Shown: positions 1-6,919 of the stretch, piece by piece | Layout of the letters: every line of letters starts with the position of its first letter | Position numbering within the stretch: position 1 is the first letter of the stretch | Origin: an uncultured Spirochaetaceae bacterium | Lineage (GTDB): Bacteria; Spirochaetota; Spirochaetia; Treponematales; UBA12059 | Assembly (NCBI GenBank): GCA_938004315.1 | Contig: CALKWG010000102.1 | Location: 1-14,601 of the forward strand | DNA: 14,601 nucleotides | Direction of reading: 5' to 3' | Position numbers and translations under genes: made by a program | The notes under the pieces: model-generated | The model's input: only the letters and a program-made list of their open reading frames with translations | The model's database searches: none | Told to the model about the DNA's origin: nothing

Positions 1-863
1 CCAACGGGGCGGGGAAGTCCACCACCATCAAGATGCTCACCGGCATACTCGCGCCTAGCGGCGGGAAGGCCCGCGTCCTGGGCCTCGACCCGAGCCGCGA
101 GCGCCGTCGCCTGGCCTGGTCAATCGGCTCGGTCTTCGGCCAGAAGAGCCAGCTCTGGTTCCACCTGCCGCCTTCGGACTCCTTTAAGCTCCTGGGCGCC
201 ATCTACGAGATCGAGCCCAAGGAGCTCGCCCGGCGGACGGCTGCGCTCTCCGAGCGTTTCGCCCTGGCGGAGCTCATGGACGCCCCGGTCCGCAAGCTAT
301 CGCTGGGCCAGCGCATACGCTGCGAGATCGCGGCGAGCCTCCTACATAAACCGCGCGTGCTCTTCCTGGACGAGCCGACCATAGGCCTGGACGTGGTGGC
401 GCGCAAGGAGATCCGCGCCCTAATAGCCGAGCTCAATAAGGAAGACGGCGTCACCGTGTTCATCACGAGCCACGACATGGGCGACATCGAGAAGATCTGC
501 AAGCGCGCGATCATCATCCACCACGGCCGGCTCGTCATAGACGAGAGCATGAAGGCCCTCAAGCACCGCGCCCTGAGTAAGAAATACCTGGTCGTGCGCT
601 ACGCTAAACCCGTGGACCTGGAGCTGCCGGGGCTCTCGCCGACCAAGCGTACCGAGCGGAGCGCACGCTACGAACTCGATACCGCCAAGCATTCCCTGGC
701 CGAGGCGGTGAAGGCCCTGGCCTCCCGCGGCGAGCTCGAGGATATAACCGTAGAGGACGAGCCCCTTGAGGACGTGATCGCCGCCATCTACGCCTCCAAG
801 AGCGAGGACGAGGCGGGTTCATTCGGCGCAAGCCGCCGCGCCCGAGGGGCCCACGATGCGTAG
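1..863 (+). CDS. ABC-2 type exporter ATP-binding protein (5' truncated)
   Basis: This is the ATPase subunit of an ABC-2 exporter, acting on the cytoplasmic face with the two permeases that follow. The frame is open from the window edge (first full codon at 3) and begins inside Walker A (PNGAGKST, bases from the edge to about 23), so roughly the first 50 residues are missing; ATG 33 is internal. Counting from that Met, the Q-loop region (VFGQKSQLWFHLPPSDSF) lies near 34-51, the ABC signature reads LSLGQR, Walker B is VLFLDEPTIGLD and the H-loop is TSHDMGDIEK. The QLW-hydrophobic-P-DSF stretch and LSLGQR signature are typical of ATPases that pair with DUF990 permeases, a group that includes the cyanobacterial viologen-resistance exporter. 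A variable C-terminal tail follows residue 190. The stop codon overlaps the next gene by 8 bases, implying translational coupling. Substrate unknown. Confidence 0.93.
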   Translation, partial: NGAGKSTTIKMLTGILAPSGGKARVLGLDPSRERRRLAWSIGSVFGQKSQLWFHLPPSDSFKLLGAIYEIEPKELARRTAALSERFALAELMDAPVRKLSLGQRIRCEIAASLLHKPRVLFLDEPTIGLDVVARKEIRALIAELNKEDGVTVFITSHDMGDIEKICKRAIIIHHGRLVIDESMKALKHRALSKKYLVVRYAKPVDLELPGLSPTKRTERSARYELDTAKHSLAEAVKALASRGELEDITVEDEPLEDVIAAIYASKSEDEAGSFGASRRARGAHDA

Positions 864-1683
864 CCTCCACTCGCGGTTGCGCTGCTCGTACCTGGCCGCG
901 TTGACCGCCCTGCGGGAGCGGACGGCCTACGCCGGCAACTTCGGCGCCTCGATGCTTACCTACGGCCTCTTCGTGTTCATCTTCTCGCGGGTCTGGGCCG
1001 GCGCCTACGCAGGCGACGCGCTCATCGCCGGCTACACCCTGGATATGGCAGTCTGGTACTTCATCGTGGCGGAGATCTCGGCCTTCGGCTTCGGCCGCTT
1101 CTTCTGGGGCCTGTCGCGCGACGTGAAGAACGGGCAGGTGGCCTATCTCCTGGCCAGGCCCTACGACTTCGTAGGCTACCATTACGCCGAACGCCTAGGC
1201 GGCTCCCTGGCCGAAGTCGGCTTCATCGCGCTCGAGGGCCTGGTCGCCGGGATCATCCTGGTCGGGCCCCTACCGGCAGCCATAGCCGGCGTCGGCGCGG
1301 CCGCCGGACTCGGGCGCGCCGCCGTCGTCATCTTCTCGCTCCTCTTAGCCGGGACCCTGCAGTTCTATCTACAGTTCGCCCTGGCCCTGAGCGCCTTCTG
1401 GCTGGAGGAGAACGACGCCCTCTACTGGATCTACCAGAAGTTCGCGCTCGTGGTGGGCACGCTTATCCCCATCGAGTTCCTGCCCGAGGCGGCGGCCAGG
1501 CTGTCCTTGTGGACGCCCTTCCCCTACCTCTCCTACGCGCCGGCGCGGCTCTTGGTCGCCTTCTCCTGGGAGGAGGCCGCTAGGCTCATCGGCGGCCAGC
1601 TGGCGTGGATAGCCCTGGGCATGGCGTTGGCCCGCGGGACCTTCGCCTTAGGCTCGCGCCGCGTGGCGCTGAACGGAGGCTGA
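856..1683 (+). CDS. ABC-2 family permease, DUF990 type (first subunit)
   Basis: Integral membrane subunit of the exporter, 275 residues with about six hydrophobic segments (roughly 28-48, 58-80, 117-137, 150-180, 192-210 and 245-262). Family-type motifs are the loop GQVAYLLARPYDF (93-105) and the C-terminal GTLIPIEFLP followed by TPFPYLSYAPARL (201-232), which match the PF06182/DUF990 pattern of a polar Pro-rich turn followed by a Pro-Phe-x-Tyr stretch. The start ATG overlaps the upstream ATPase stop by 8 bases and has GAGG a few bases before it. The next permease starts 2 bases after the stop. The pair of different permeases with one ATPase suggests a heterodimeric channel. Family assignment is firm; the exported compound cannot be read from sequence. 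Confidence 0.88.
   Translation: MRSLHSRLRCSYLAALTALRERTAYAGNFGASMLTYGLFVFIFSRVWAGAYAGDALIAGYTLDMAVWYFIVAEISAFGFGRFFWGLSRDVKNGQVAYLLARPYDFVGYHYAERLGGSLAEVGFIALEGLVAGIILVGPLPAAIAGVGAAAGLGRAAVVIFSLLLAGTLQFYLQFALALSAFWLEENDALYWIYQKFALVVGTLIPIEFLPEAAARLSLWTPFPYLSYAPARLLVAFSWEEAARLIGGQLAWIALGMALARGTFALGSRRVALNGG
1675..1679 (+). promoter_or_regulatory. Ribosome binding site deciding the second permease start
   Basis: GGAGG lies at the end of the upstream permease gene, 6 bases before ATG 1686. It selects 1686 over the longer in-frame start at 1605, which would sit inside the upstream gene, and over ATG 1773, which has no Shine-Dalgarno sequence. Confidence 0.75.
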
Positions 1684-1685
1684 TC

Positions 1686-2558
1686 ATGGGCGATCATCTA
1701 TCGATTGACGAAAGGCGCGCGGCCGAGGCCGGAAACTCGACGGCAGCCGGAGACGCGCGGCGCCCCGGGCGTATGAAGGCGTACCTCCGCTTCTTCGCGG
1801 CCGCCTTCGCGGCGAACGCCAAGTCGGCCTTGGAGTATCGCGTCAACTTCCTCGTGCAGTTCTTCGGCATGGTGCTCAACAACGCCGCCTTCGCCGCGTT
1901 CTGGGCCGTGCTCATCGGCCGGACCGGCTCGGTCGGCGGCTACGGCTTTTCTGACGTGATGTTCATCTGGGCCTTAGTCTCGAGCTCCTTCGGCTTGGCG
2001 CACGTCCTGGCGGGGAACGTGCGCTCGATCGGCCGCATCGTCATGGAGGGCGGCTTGGACGTGTACCTCCTACAGCCCAAGGACGCCTTCGTGAACCTCC
2101 TGGCCTCGCGCACCGTCGTATCGGCCTGGGGCGACCTGGCGTACGGATTCATCGTCCTAGCCCTGCTGCCCGGCACCGACTTCGGCCGCGTCCTTCTCTT
2201 CTGCGCCCTCATGGCTCCCGGCGCCGTGATCTTCGCGGCCACCTTCGCGGCGGCAGAGAGCCTAACCTTCTTCCTGGGGAACGCGCAGGCCGTCTCGTCG
2301 GCCTTGGCCGAGTTCATGTTGAGCTTCTCGCTCTATCCCGAGGGGGTGTTCGGTAAGAACCTGCGCTGGCTCTTCTACTCGATCATACCCTCGGGCTTCG
2401 TAGCCTTCGTGCCGCTCAGGATCTACCGCGCCATGGACTGGGCCGTCGTGCCGGCGCTCTGGGCTATCGCGGCGATCTACGCGGCGCTCTCTAAGGCGAT
2501 CTTCAACGCCGGGCTTAAGCGCTACGAATCGGGCAACCGTATGGACGCGCGGGTGTAG
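1686..2558 (+). CDS. ABC-2 family permease, DUF990 type (second subunit)
   Basis: Second membrane subunit of the exporter, 290 residues. It opens with a polar, Arg-rich cytoplasmic stretch of about 29 residues before MKAYLRFF, then has about six hydrophobic segments. Diagnostic stretches are MEGGLDVYLLQPKDAF, equivalent to the LLARPYDF loop of its partner, and YPEGVFGKNLRWLF followed by IIPSGFVAFVPL near the C-terminus, typical of this permease family. It starts 2 bases after the previous stop with a good ribosome binding site. A strong terminator begins 23 bases after the stop, so this is the last gene of the operon. The polar N-terminus is longer than the family usually shows; a start at 1773 would remove it but lacks a ribosome binding site. 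Confidence 0.88.
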   Translation: MGDHLSIDERRAAEAGNSTAAGDARRPGRMKAYLRFFAAAFAANAKSALEYRVNFLVQFFGMVLNNAAFAAFWAVLIGRTGSVGGYGFSDVMFIWALVSSSFGLAHVLAGNVRSIGRIVMEGGLDVYLLQPKDAFVNLLASRTVVSAWGDLAYGFIVLALLPGTDFGRVLLFCALMAPGAVIFAATFAAAESLTFFLGNAQAVSSALAEFMLSFSLYPEGVFGKNLRWLFYSIIPSGFVAFVPLRIYRAMDWAVVPALWAIAAIYAALSKAIFNAGLKRYESGNRMDARV

Positions 2559-2580
2559 GGGGACGGGGCGATGTAAAGCG

Positions 2581-2613
2581 GGGCGGCCGAGCGAATAGCG
2601 GCCGCCCTTTTTT
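2581..2613 (+). terminator. Rho-independent terminator of the ABC-2 operon
   Basis: A perfect 9-bp G+C-only stem (GGGCGGCCG at 2581-2589 with CGGCCGCCC at 2599-2607), a 9-base loop and an immediate run of six T (2608-2613). It lies 23 bases after the second permease stop and ends the first operon. Confidence 0.93.
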
Positions 2614-2623
2614 AAAGTTTTGT

Positions 2624-2653
2624 TTGGCATCAATCCTTATATGGTGCTATAGT
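2624..2653 (+). promoter_or_regulatory. Sigma70-type promoter of the Ugp-like operon
   Basis: TTGGCA (2624-2629, 5 of 6 to consensus), an 18-base spacer and TATAGT (2648-2653, 5 of 6). It sits in the only AT-rich patch of the region, directly after the terminator. Transcription would start near 2660, giving a leader of about 127 bases before ATG 2787. It also shows that the GTG at 2652, which overlaps the -10 box, is not a translation start. Confidence 0.65.
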
Positions 2654-2733
2654 GACCGTGTTCGATCATCCCTTGGCGGTTCTTGGCTTCGTTTACGATG
2701 CTAGAACGTGCCGGTTCCTGTTCTGCCTGACCA

Positions 2734-2757
2734 TCGGCGGATCATGCTTTCCGCCGA
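2734..2757 (+). promoter_or_regulatory. Leader hairpin or operator upstream of the Ugp-like operon
   Basis: A perfect 8-bp inverted repeat, TCGGCGGA (2734-2741) and TCCGCCGA (2750-2757), separated by 8 bases. It lies about 75 bases downstream of the predicted transcription start and 29 bases before the first gene. There is no T-run after it, so it is not a standard terminator. It could be an RNA stem or a binding site for a dimeric regulator; the sequence does not decide. Confidence 0.4.
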
Positions 2758-2786
2758 GATTTCTACGTCGCGGGTGGGGGAAGTAC

Positions 2787-3719
2787 ATGGCGAAACGCGC
2801 GCAGCTGGTTCATGGTAGCGCGGACAAGACGCGGAAGAGGCTTTCGTCCCGAGAAAAGCGGGACGCGGCCGCCTTCATAGGCTTTACCTTTCCCAATTTT
2901 CTGCTACTCGGCGTCTTCGTGTTCTGGCCCATCATATACAGCCTCTATTTAAGCTTTTTCAGATGGAACATGATCGCCCCGCGCAAGACCTTCATCGGGC
3001 TAGCCAATTACCGGACCATGATCGGCGATGCGGTCTTTTGGCAATCCATGAGGAATACGCTGGTCCTGGCCGCCGCGGTCGTCGTCGTCAAGATCGGCAT
3101 CGCCCTCTTCCTGGCGACTCTGCTTAACCGCAAGATGCGCATGCGAGGCGCCTACAGGGCGATCATCTTTTCGCCGACCTTCACGACGAGCGTCGCGATC
3201 GCGATGGTCTGGGGCTGGATCTTCGACCCGAACTTCGGCCTCTTACGGGTGTTCATCAACGCGGTCGGCCTGCGCTCCCCCAATTGGCTCGGGGACGTGC
3301 AATGGGCCCTGCCGGCGATCATCATCGTGGTAATCTGGAGCGGGGTCGGCTACGACATGGTAATATTCCTCGCCGGCCTCACGAACATCTCGCAGGAGTA
3401 TTACGACGCGGCCCAGGTGGACGGAGCGACGCCGTGGCAATGTTTCTGGCGCATCACGGTACCGCTCCTTTCGCCTACGACCTTCTTCCTGACCATCGTG
3501 TCCGTGATCGGCGCGCTCAAGGCCTTCGATATCGTGGCGATCATGACGGAGGGAGGCCCCCTCAATAGTACGAACGTGATCGTCTACTATATCTATCAAA
3601 ACGCCTTCCAATGGTTTAAGACCGGCTACGCCTCGGCCTTGGCGGTAGTCCTCTTCGCGATCATCATGATCATCACCCTCGCCCAGACCCGCTTGTCCAA
3701 GCGTTGGGTCCATTACTAG
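2787..3719 (+). CDS. Sugar-type ABC permease, UgpA-like
   Basis: First of two inner-membrane permeases of a CUT1-type ABC importer, 310 residues with six transmembrane segments (the first at about 29-55). The cytoplasmic EAA loop that docks the ATPase is clear at about 204-228: EYYDAAQVDGA, then ITVPLLSP. The N-terminal 28 residues are polar and rich in Lys/Arg. ATG 2787 was chosen because it is preceded by a GGGGGAAG stretch and because the longer in-frame GTG at 2652 overlaps the predicted -10 box; the extra 45 residues are also Cys- and Phe-rich and unlike the family. The next gene starts 9 bases after the stop. Order and partners point to a glycerol-3-phosphate/glycerophosphodiester importer, but the permease alone does not reveal the substrate. 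Confidence 0.9.
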   Translation: MAKRAQLVHGSADKTRKRLSSREKRDAAAFIGFTFPNFLLLGVFVFWPIIYSLYLSFFRWNMIAPRKTFIGLANYRTMIGDAVFWQSMRNTLVLAAAVVVVKIGIALFLATLLNRKMRMRGAYRAIIFSPTFTTSVAIAMVWGWIFDPNFGLLRVFINAVGLRSPNWLGDVQWALPAIIIVVIWSGVGYDMVIFLAGLTNISQEYYDAAQVDGATPWQCFWRITVPLLSPTTFFLTIVSVIGALKAFDIVAIMTEGGPLNSTNVIVYYIYQNAFQWFKTGYASALAVVLFAIIMIITLAQTRLSKRWVHY

Positions 3720-3728
3720 GAGGGGAGC

Positions 3729-4583
3729 ATGGGCGTTATCGGGCGCAAGGCCGTCGGTTCCCGCGATCTCATCGCTCGTTTCCTTACCCACGCGGCTTTG
3801 GTGTTCGCCGCCGCGGTCATCGGCTTGCCCTTCCTCTGGATGCTGACGACCGCCTTGAAGAGCCCCGCCGAAGTGTATATCTTCCCGCCGGTGTGGTGGC
3901 CGTCGGAGCTGCGGCTCGACAACTTCGCGACCGCCTGGCGATCCGCGCCCTTCGGGCGCTTCTACGTGAATAGCATCGTCACCGCGACGAGCGGCGTGGC
4001 CCTCGAGATAGCCGTGGCCGCCCTCTCGGCCTACGCGTTCGCCAGGATAAAATTCCGCTACCGCGACCAGCTCTTCATCGTGCTCCTGGCCGCGATGATG
4101 ATCCCCGGCCAAGTCGCCCTCATCCCGAACTATGTAGTCCTGAAGCATCTAGGCTGGATCAATACCTATCGGGGCATCGTGATCCCGCACGTGTCGAGCG
4201 TCTTCGGCGCGTTTTTGCTACGGCAATATTTCTTGACGATACCGGAATCGCTGTACGACGCGGCCGAGATAGACGGCATGGGCCACTTCAAGACGCTATT
4301 CTTCATAGCCCTGCCGCTGGCCCGGCCCGTGGTGGGCACCTTGGCGCTCTACCTCTTCATTTCGAAGTGGAACAGCTATCTCTGGCCGCTGATCGTCACG
4401 AATACCCAGAACATGCGCACCCTGCCGGTCGGCTTGGCCATGCTGCGCCAGGCCGAGTACGCCATCGGCCCCGAGCATCTGATGGCGGCGTCCATCTTCG
4501 TCCTCGTGCCGGTGCTCGTCGTCTTCTTCATCGCCCAGAAGCAACTGATCGAGGGCATCGCGGCCGGCGCGGTAAAAGGTTAA
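3729..4583 (+). CDS. Sugar-type ABC permease, UgpE-like
   Basis: Second permease of the importer, 284 residues with six transmembrane segments. The EAA loop reads ESLYDAAEIDGM followed by IALPLARP (about 176-199). The next stretch, FISKWNSYLWPLIV, closely resembles the WNQYLWPLL segment I recall from E. coli UgpE, and the C-terminal KQLIEGIAAGAVKG tail is normal for CUT1 permeases. The start has an excellent ribosome binding site, AGGAGG at 3718-3723, which overlaps the stop codon of the upstream permease and so suggests coupled translation. A 77-base gap with two small inverted repeats separates it from the binding-protein gene. No ATPase gene lies in the operon. Confidence 0.9.
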   Translation: MGVIGRKAVGSRDLIARFLTHAALVFAAAVIGLPFLWMLTTALKSPAEVYIFPPVWWPSELRLDNFATAWRSAPFGRFYVNSIVTATSGVALEIAVAALSAYAFARIKFRYRDQLFIVLLAAMMIPGQVALIPNYVVLKHLGWINTYRGIVIPHVSSVFGAFLLRQYFLTIPESLYDAAEIDGMGHFKTLFFIALPLARPVVGTLALYLFISKWNSYLWPLIVTNTQNMRTLPVGLAMLRQAEYAIGPEHLMAASIFVLVPVLVVFFIAQKQLIEGIAAGAVKG

Positions 4584-4619
4584 GCGAACGCGCCCCGCCT
4601 CGGGACGCGCCGTGGTATG

Positions 4620-4649
4620 GCGTCCGTCGGACGCTTGAACGAATCGTTC
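4620..4649 (+). repeat. Two adjacent short inverted repeats before the binding-protein gene
   Basis: Two odd-centred palindromes lie side by side in the 77-base gap: GCGTCCG-T-CGGACGC (4620-4634, 7-bp arms) and GAACGA-A-TCGTTC (4637-4649, 6-bp arms). The second ends one base before the GGAGGT ribosome binding site of the binding-protein gene. With one-base spacers they suit protein-binding palindromes better than RNA hairpins. They could act as an internal operator or, with looser loops, as mRNA structure that raises binding-protein output over the permeases. Confidence 0.45.
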
Positions 4650-4655
4650 GGAGGT
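4650..4655 (+). promoter_or_regulatory. Ribosome binding site deciding the binding-protein start
   Basis: GGAGGT lies 5 bases before ATG 4661 and sets the start there. The frame is open upstream to 4367, but that stretch lies within the permease gene and the gap. Confidence 0.8.
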
Positions 4656-4660
4656 GGGTA

Positions 4661-5944
4661 ATGAAAGCCATGAGGTATCTGCTGCTGATCGCGCTGATCC
4701 TGGCGCTGCCCGTAGGCCTGTGGGCCGCGGGTTCGCGCGAAGCGCAGGCGAGCGGGCCGGTCAAGATCGTGTACTGGCGGAGCCTGACCGGCGTCGCCGG
4801 CGAGGCCCAGGACGAGCTGGTCAAGCGCTTCAACGCGTCCCAGGATCGGGTCATAGTCGAGGCGCAGTTCCAAGGCGCCTACGCCGAGCTGAACCAGAAA
4901 CTGCTCGCGGGCCTCGCGGCCGGCGCCGTGCCCGACGTGGTGCTCCTCGATTCCCCGTTCGTGGCCTTGTTCGCCAAGGACGGCGTGCTCGCGCCGCTCG
5001 ACGCGTTCGTACGAAGCGACCGCAGCGGCTTTAAGCTGGCCGATTTCATACCAGGCCTGTTGCAGGACGGCTACCATGAGAACAAGCTGTACGCCCTGCC
5101 CTTCATGCGCAGCACCCCGCTCCTGTACTATAACCGCGAGATGTTCCGCGAGGCCGGCCTGCCCGATCGCGCTCCGAGGACCTGGGACGAGTTCCGCGAC
5201 TTCAGCCGCAGGCTGACCGTCGTGAGCGGCGGCGAGACGACGCGCTTCGGCGCGGCCTTTACCACGAGCACGACGACGGCCCATTGGTATTTCCAGGCCG
5301 CGGTCTACGCCTACGGCGGGCTCGTCTCGGACGAGAAATTCAACGTGAAGCTGACCGAGGCGCCCGCGCTCGCCGCGGCGACGCTGTGGCAGGACATGGT
5401 GTTCAAGGACAAGACGGCCTTCGGCAGCCTCGACCCGCATACCGAATTCCTCAATCGCCGCGTAGGCATGGTCTTCGGCTCGACCGGCAGCATGGGCAAT
5501 CTCTTCAGCCGCGCCACCTTCCCCGTGGCGGCGGGCTTCATGCCCGGCCAAGTTAAGAACTTAGTGCCGGTCGGCGGCGCCGTCTTGGCCGTCACGAGCA
5601 CGGATAAGAACCGCCAGGCGGCGGCTTGGGAGTTCATCAAGTACATGACGAACGCCGACAGCCAGGCCTACCTGGTTCCCAGGACGGGCTATATGCCGAA
5701 TAGCCAATCCTCGATCAACCATCCCGAGGTGGTCGCGTACTTTAGCCAATACCCGGAGCGCAAGGTCGCCATCGACCAGCTCGTCCATACCCGCCCGCAG
5801 GCCTCGGTCATATCGCTGGGTAAGGGTACCGAACTCCTCAGGCAGCTCGTAGAGAAACTGCTCGTCGGCAACGTAGCGCCGGCTCGGGCGTTGGCGGAGG
5901 CCAAAGCGGACCTTGAAAAGGAATATAACGAAACTTATAAATGA
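4661..5944 (+). CDS. ABC importer substrate-binding protein, UgpB-like
   Basis: Extracytoplasmic binding protein that delivers substrate to the two upstream permeases, 427 residues, normal for the family. Residues 1-22 form a signal peptide with cleavage likely after LWA; there is no lipobox Cys. The mature part is a family-1 solute-binding protein: IVYWRSLTG (36-44), FQGAYAELNQKL (70-81), PDVVLLDSP (91-99), STPLLYYNREMFREAGLP (151-168), TWDEF (174-178), GSTGSMGN (273-280), PVGGAVLAVTS (303-313) and RTGYMP (341-346). Several resemble E. coli UgpB (GNYEQNL, STPVLYYNKDAFKKAGL, SSGSLANI, GGASLWV and TGYLP, from memory). With the downstream phosphodiesterase this suggests glycerol-3-phosphate or a glycerophosphodiester as substrate; another sugar or polyol remains possible. 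The 3' end overlaps the next gene by 32 bases. Confidence 0.88.
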   Translation: MKAMRYLLLIALILALPVGLWAAGSREAQASGPVKIVYWRSLTGVAGEAQDELVKRFNASQDRVIVEAQFQGAYAELNQKLLAGLAAGAVPDVVLLDSPFVALFAKDGVLAPLDAFVRSDRSGFKLADFIPGLLQDGYHENKLYALPFMRSTPLLYYNREMFREAGLPDRAPRTWDEFRDFSRRLTVVSGGETTRFGAAFTTSTTTAHWYFQAAVYAYGGLVSDEKFNVKLTEAPALAAATLWQDMVFKDKTAFGSLDPHTEFLNRRVGMVFGSTGSMGNLFSRATFPVAAGFMPGQVKNLVPVGGAVLAVTSTDKNRQAAAWEFIKYMTNADSQAYLVPRTGYMPNSQSSINHPEVVAYFSQYPERKVAIDQLVHTRPQASVISLGKGTELLRQLVEKLLVGNVAPARALAEAKADLEKEYNETYK

Positions 5945-6836
5945 CGGCCTCGTCCGGCAGCCCCCCGGGCTGTCGGGCTTGGTCCGCCTCGCCTGCTTGG
6001 CGGGCTTCGCCTGCCTGGCGGGCGGCTGCCTCGGCCTCGGCAGGCGGGCCGACCCTCCCCGTACGCCGGCTTTGACGGCGCATCGGGGCGGGGCGGGCTT
6101 GGCTCCCGAGAATACCTTGGCGGCCTTTCAGAACGGCCTGGCCTTCTCCCCCGACTACCTGGAGCTCGACGTGCATCTGAGCGCGGACGGCCGCCTCGCG
6201 GTCATCCATGATCCGCTCTTGGCCAGGACGACCGACCGGCCCGGCAGGGTCGCCGATTTCACCATGGCCGAGCTCGCGGGCTTCGACGCGGCCGCCAGGT
6301 TCTTCGGGCCGGCCTTCGGCCGCCAGCGCATCCCGAGCCTCGAAGAGGTCCTGGACCTCGTCGACGGCGCGCCGGAACCCAAGCCTTCGCTCCAGATCGA
6401 GATCAAGCTTAGGGACGACGGCTCGCGCTATCCGGGCATCGAGGAAGCTCTGATAGGGCTCCTCAGGGAGCGCGGCATGATCGAGCGCTCGGTCATCCTC
6501 TGCTTCGACTTCCCGACCCTGGCGGCCGTCGCGGCGGCGGAGCCGCGTCTAAGGCGATGCGCGCTCATAGGCCGTGCCTATATGGCGTCCGTCGGCAAGC
6601 GCGGTCCCGCGGCCGTCGCCGAGGAGATGGCCGCGCTCGGGGCGGAGTACGTGGGCGTACGCGAGGATAGCCTCAGCCGCCCGCTCTACGATGCCCTCCG
6701 CTCGCGCGGCATCCTCATCGGGGCCTGGACCGTCAACGATGAAGCGAGGATGAAGGAGCTCATCGAGCTCGGCGTCGACTTCATTACGACGGATAGGCCG
6801 GATCTTTTCCGTAGGCTCGTCCCGACGGGGAGCTAG
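5913..6836 (+). CDS. Glycerophosphodiester phosphodiesterase, exported (probable lipoprotein)
   Basis: Hydrolyses glycerophosphodiesters to glycerol-3-phosphate and an alcohol. The 307-residue protein has a complete GDPD domain (about 54-301): HRGGAGLAPENT (57-68), ELDVHLS (84-90), VIHD (97-100), LQIEIK (160-165), GAWTVND (270-276) and ITTDRPDLF (291-299). The likely acid-base histidines H57 and H99 and metal ligands E84 and D86 are present with normal spacing. Unlike cytoplasmic UgpQ, it has a hydrophobic export signal (22-38) ending ACLAGGC, so C39 is probably lipidated. The proposed TTG start overlaps the binding-protein gene by 32 bases and has GGAGG (5896-5900) 12 bases upstream; TTG 5979 would give a shorter signal peptide but lacks a ribosome binding site. 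Co-transcription with the importer suggests outside hydrolysis feeding uptake. Domain assignment is firm; start and lipidation are less certain. Confidence 0.9.
   Translation: MKRNITKLINDGLVRQPPGLSGLVRLACLAGFACLAGGCLGLGRRADPPRTPALTAHRGGAGLAPENTLAAFQNGLAFSPDYLELDVHLSADGRLAVIHDPLLARTTDRPGRVADFTMAELAGFDAAARFFGPAFGRQRIPSLEEVLDLVDGAPEPKPSLQIEIKLRDDGSRYPGIEEALIGLLRERGMIERSVILCFDFPTLAAVAAAEPRLRRCALIGRAYMASVGKRGPAAVAEEMAALGAEYVGVREDSLSRPLYDALRSRGILIGAWTVNDEARMKELIELGVDFITTDRPDLFRRLVPTGS
5991..6026 (+). repeat. Tandem 18-bp duplication in the phosphodiesterase signal peptide
   Basis: Units at 5991-6008 and 6009-6026 match at 15 of 18 bases and encode ACLAGF then ACLAGG, directly before the putative lipidated Cys39. 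The hydrophobic core of the signal peptide is therefore largely a duplicated hexapeptide. Confidence 0.7.
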
Positions 6837-6870
6837 CGTTCGGCTGGCGCCGGCCTGCGCCTCGTCGCGG

Positions 6871-6906
6871 GCCGAGCGCATCGCGGCCGCAGGCTCGTCG
6901 CTCGGC
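6871..6906 (+). other. Possible hairpin after the phosphodiesterase gene
   Basis: GCCGAGCG (6871-6878) and CGCTCGGC (6899-6906) can form an 8-bp stem round a 20-base loop that itself holds the palindrome GCGGCCGC (6883-6890). It lies between the operon end and the next promoter. Without a T-run it is at best a weak terminator; in such GC-rich sequence it may be chance. Confidence 0.25.
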
Positions 6907-6919
6907 GCCGTCCCGTCCG

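Noticed and set aside
1605..1685. Earlier start for the second ABC-2 permease
   Set aside because: It is a different frame of the upstream permease gene; GGAGG at 1675-1679 points to ATG 1686.
2652..2786. In-frame extension of the first importer permease to GTG 2652
   Set aside because: The GTG overlaps the predicted -10 box, and the added 45 residues are unlike CUT1 permeases. ATG 2787 has a purine-rich ribosome binding site.
3243..4148. Long minus-strand open frame opposite the permeases
   Set aside because: It is a shadow of the two permease genes in GC-rich DNA, with a composition rich in Arg, Asp, Glu and His and no family features. The same applies to the long antisense frame at 4580-5551.
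4367..4660. In-frame extension of the binding protein by 98 codons
   Set aside because: It lies within the upstream permease gene and the gap. ATG 4661 has GGAGGT and begins a normal signal peptide.
4616..6595. 15-base identical sequence (TATGGCGTCCGTCGG) at 4616-4630 and 6581-6595
   Set aside because: One copy is ordinary coding sequence in the phosphodiesterase gene and the match is short. It is probably chance in GC-rich DNA.
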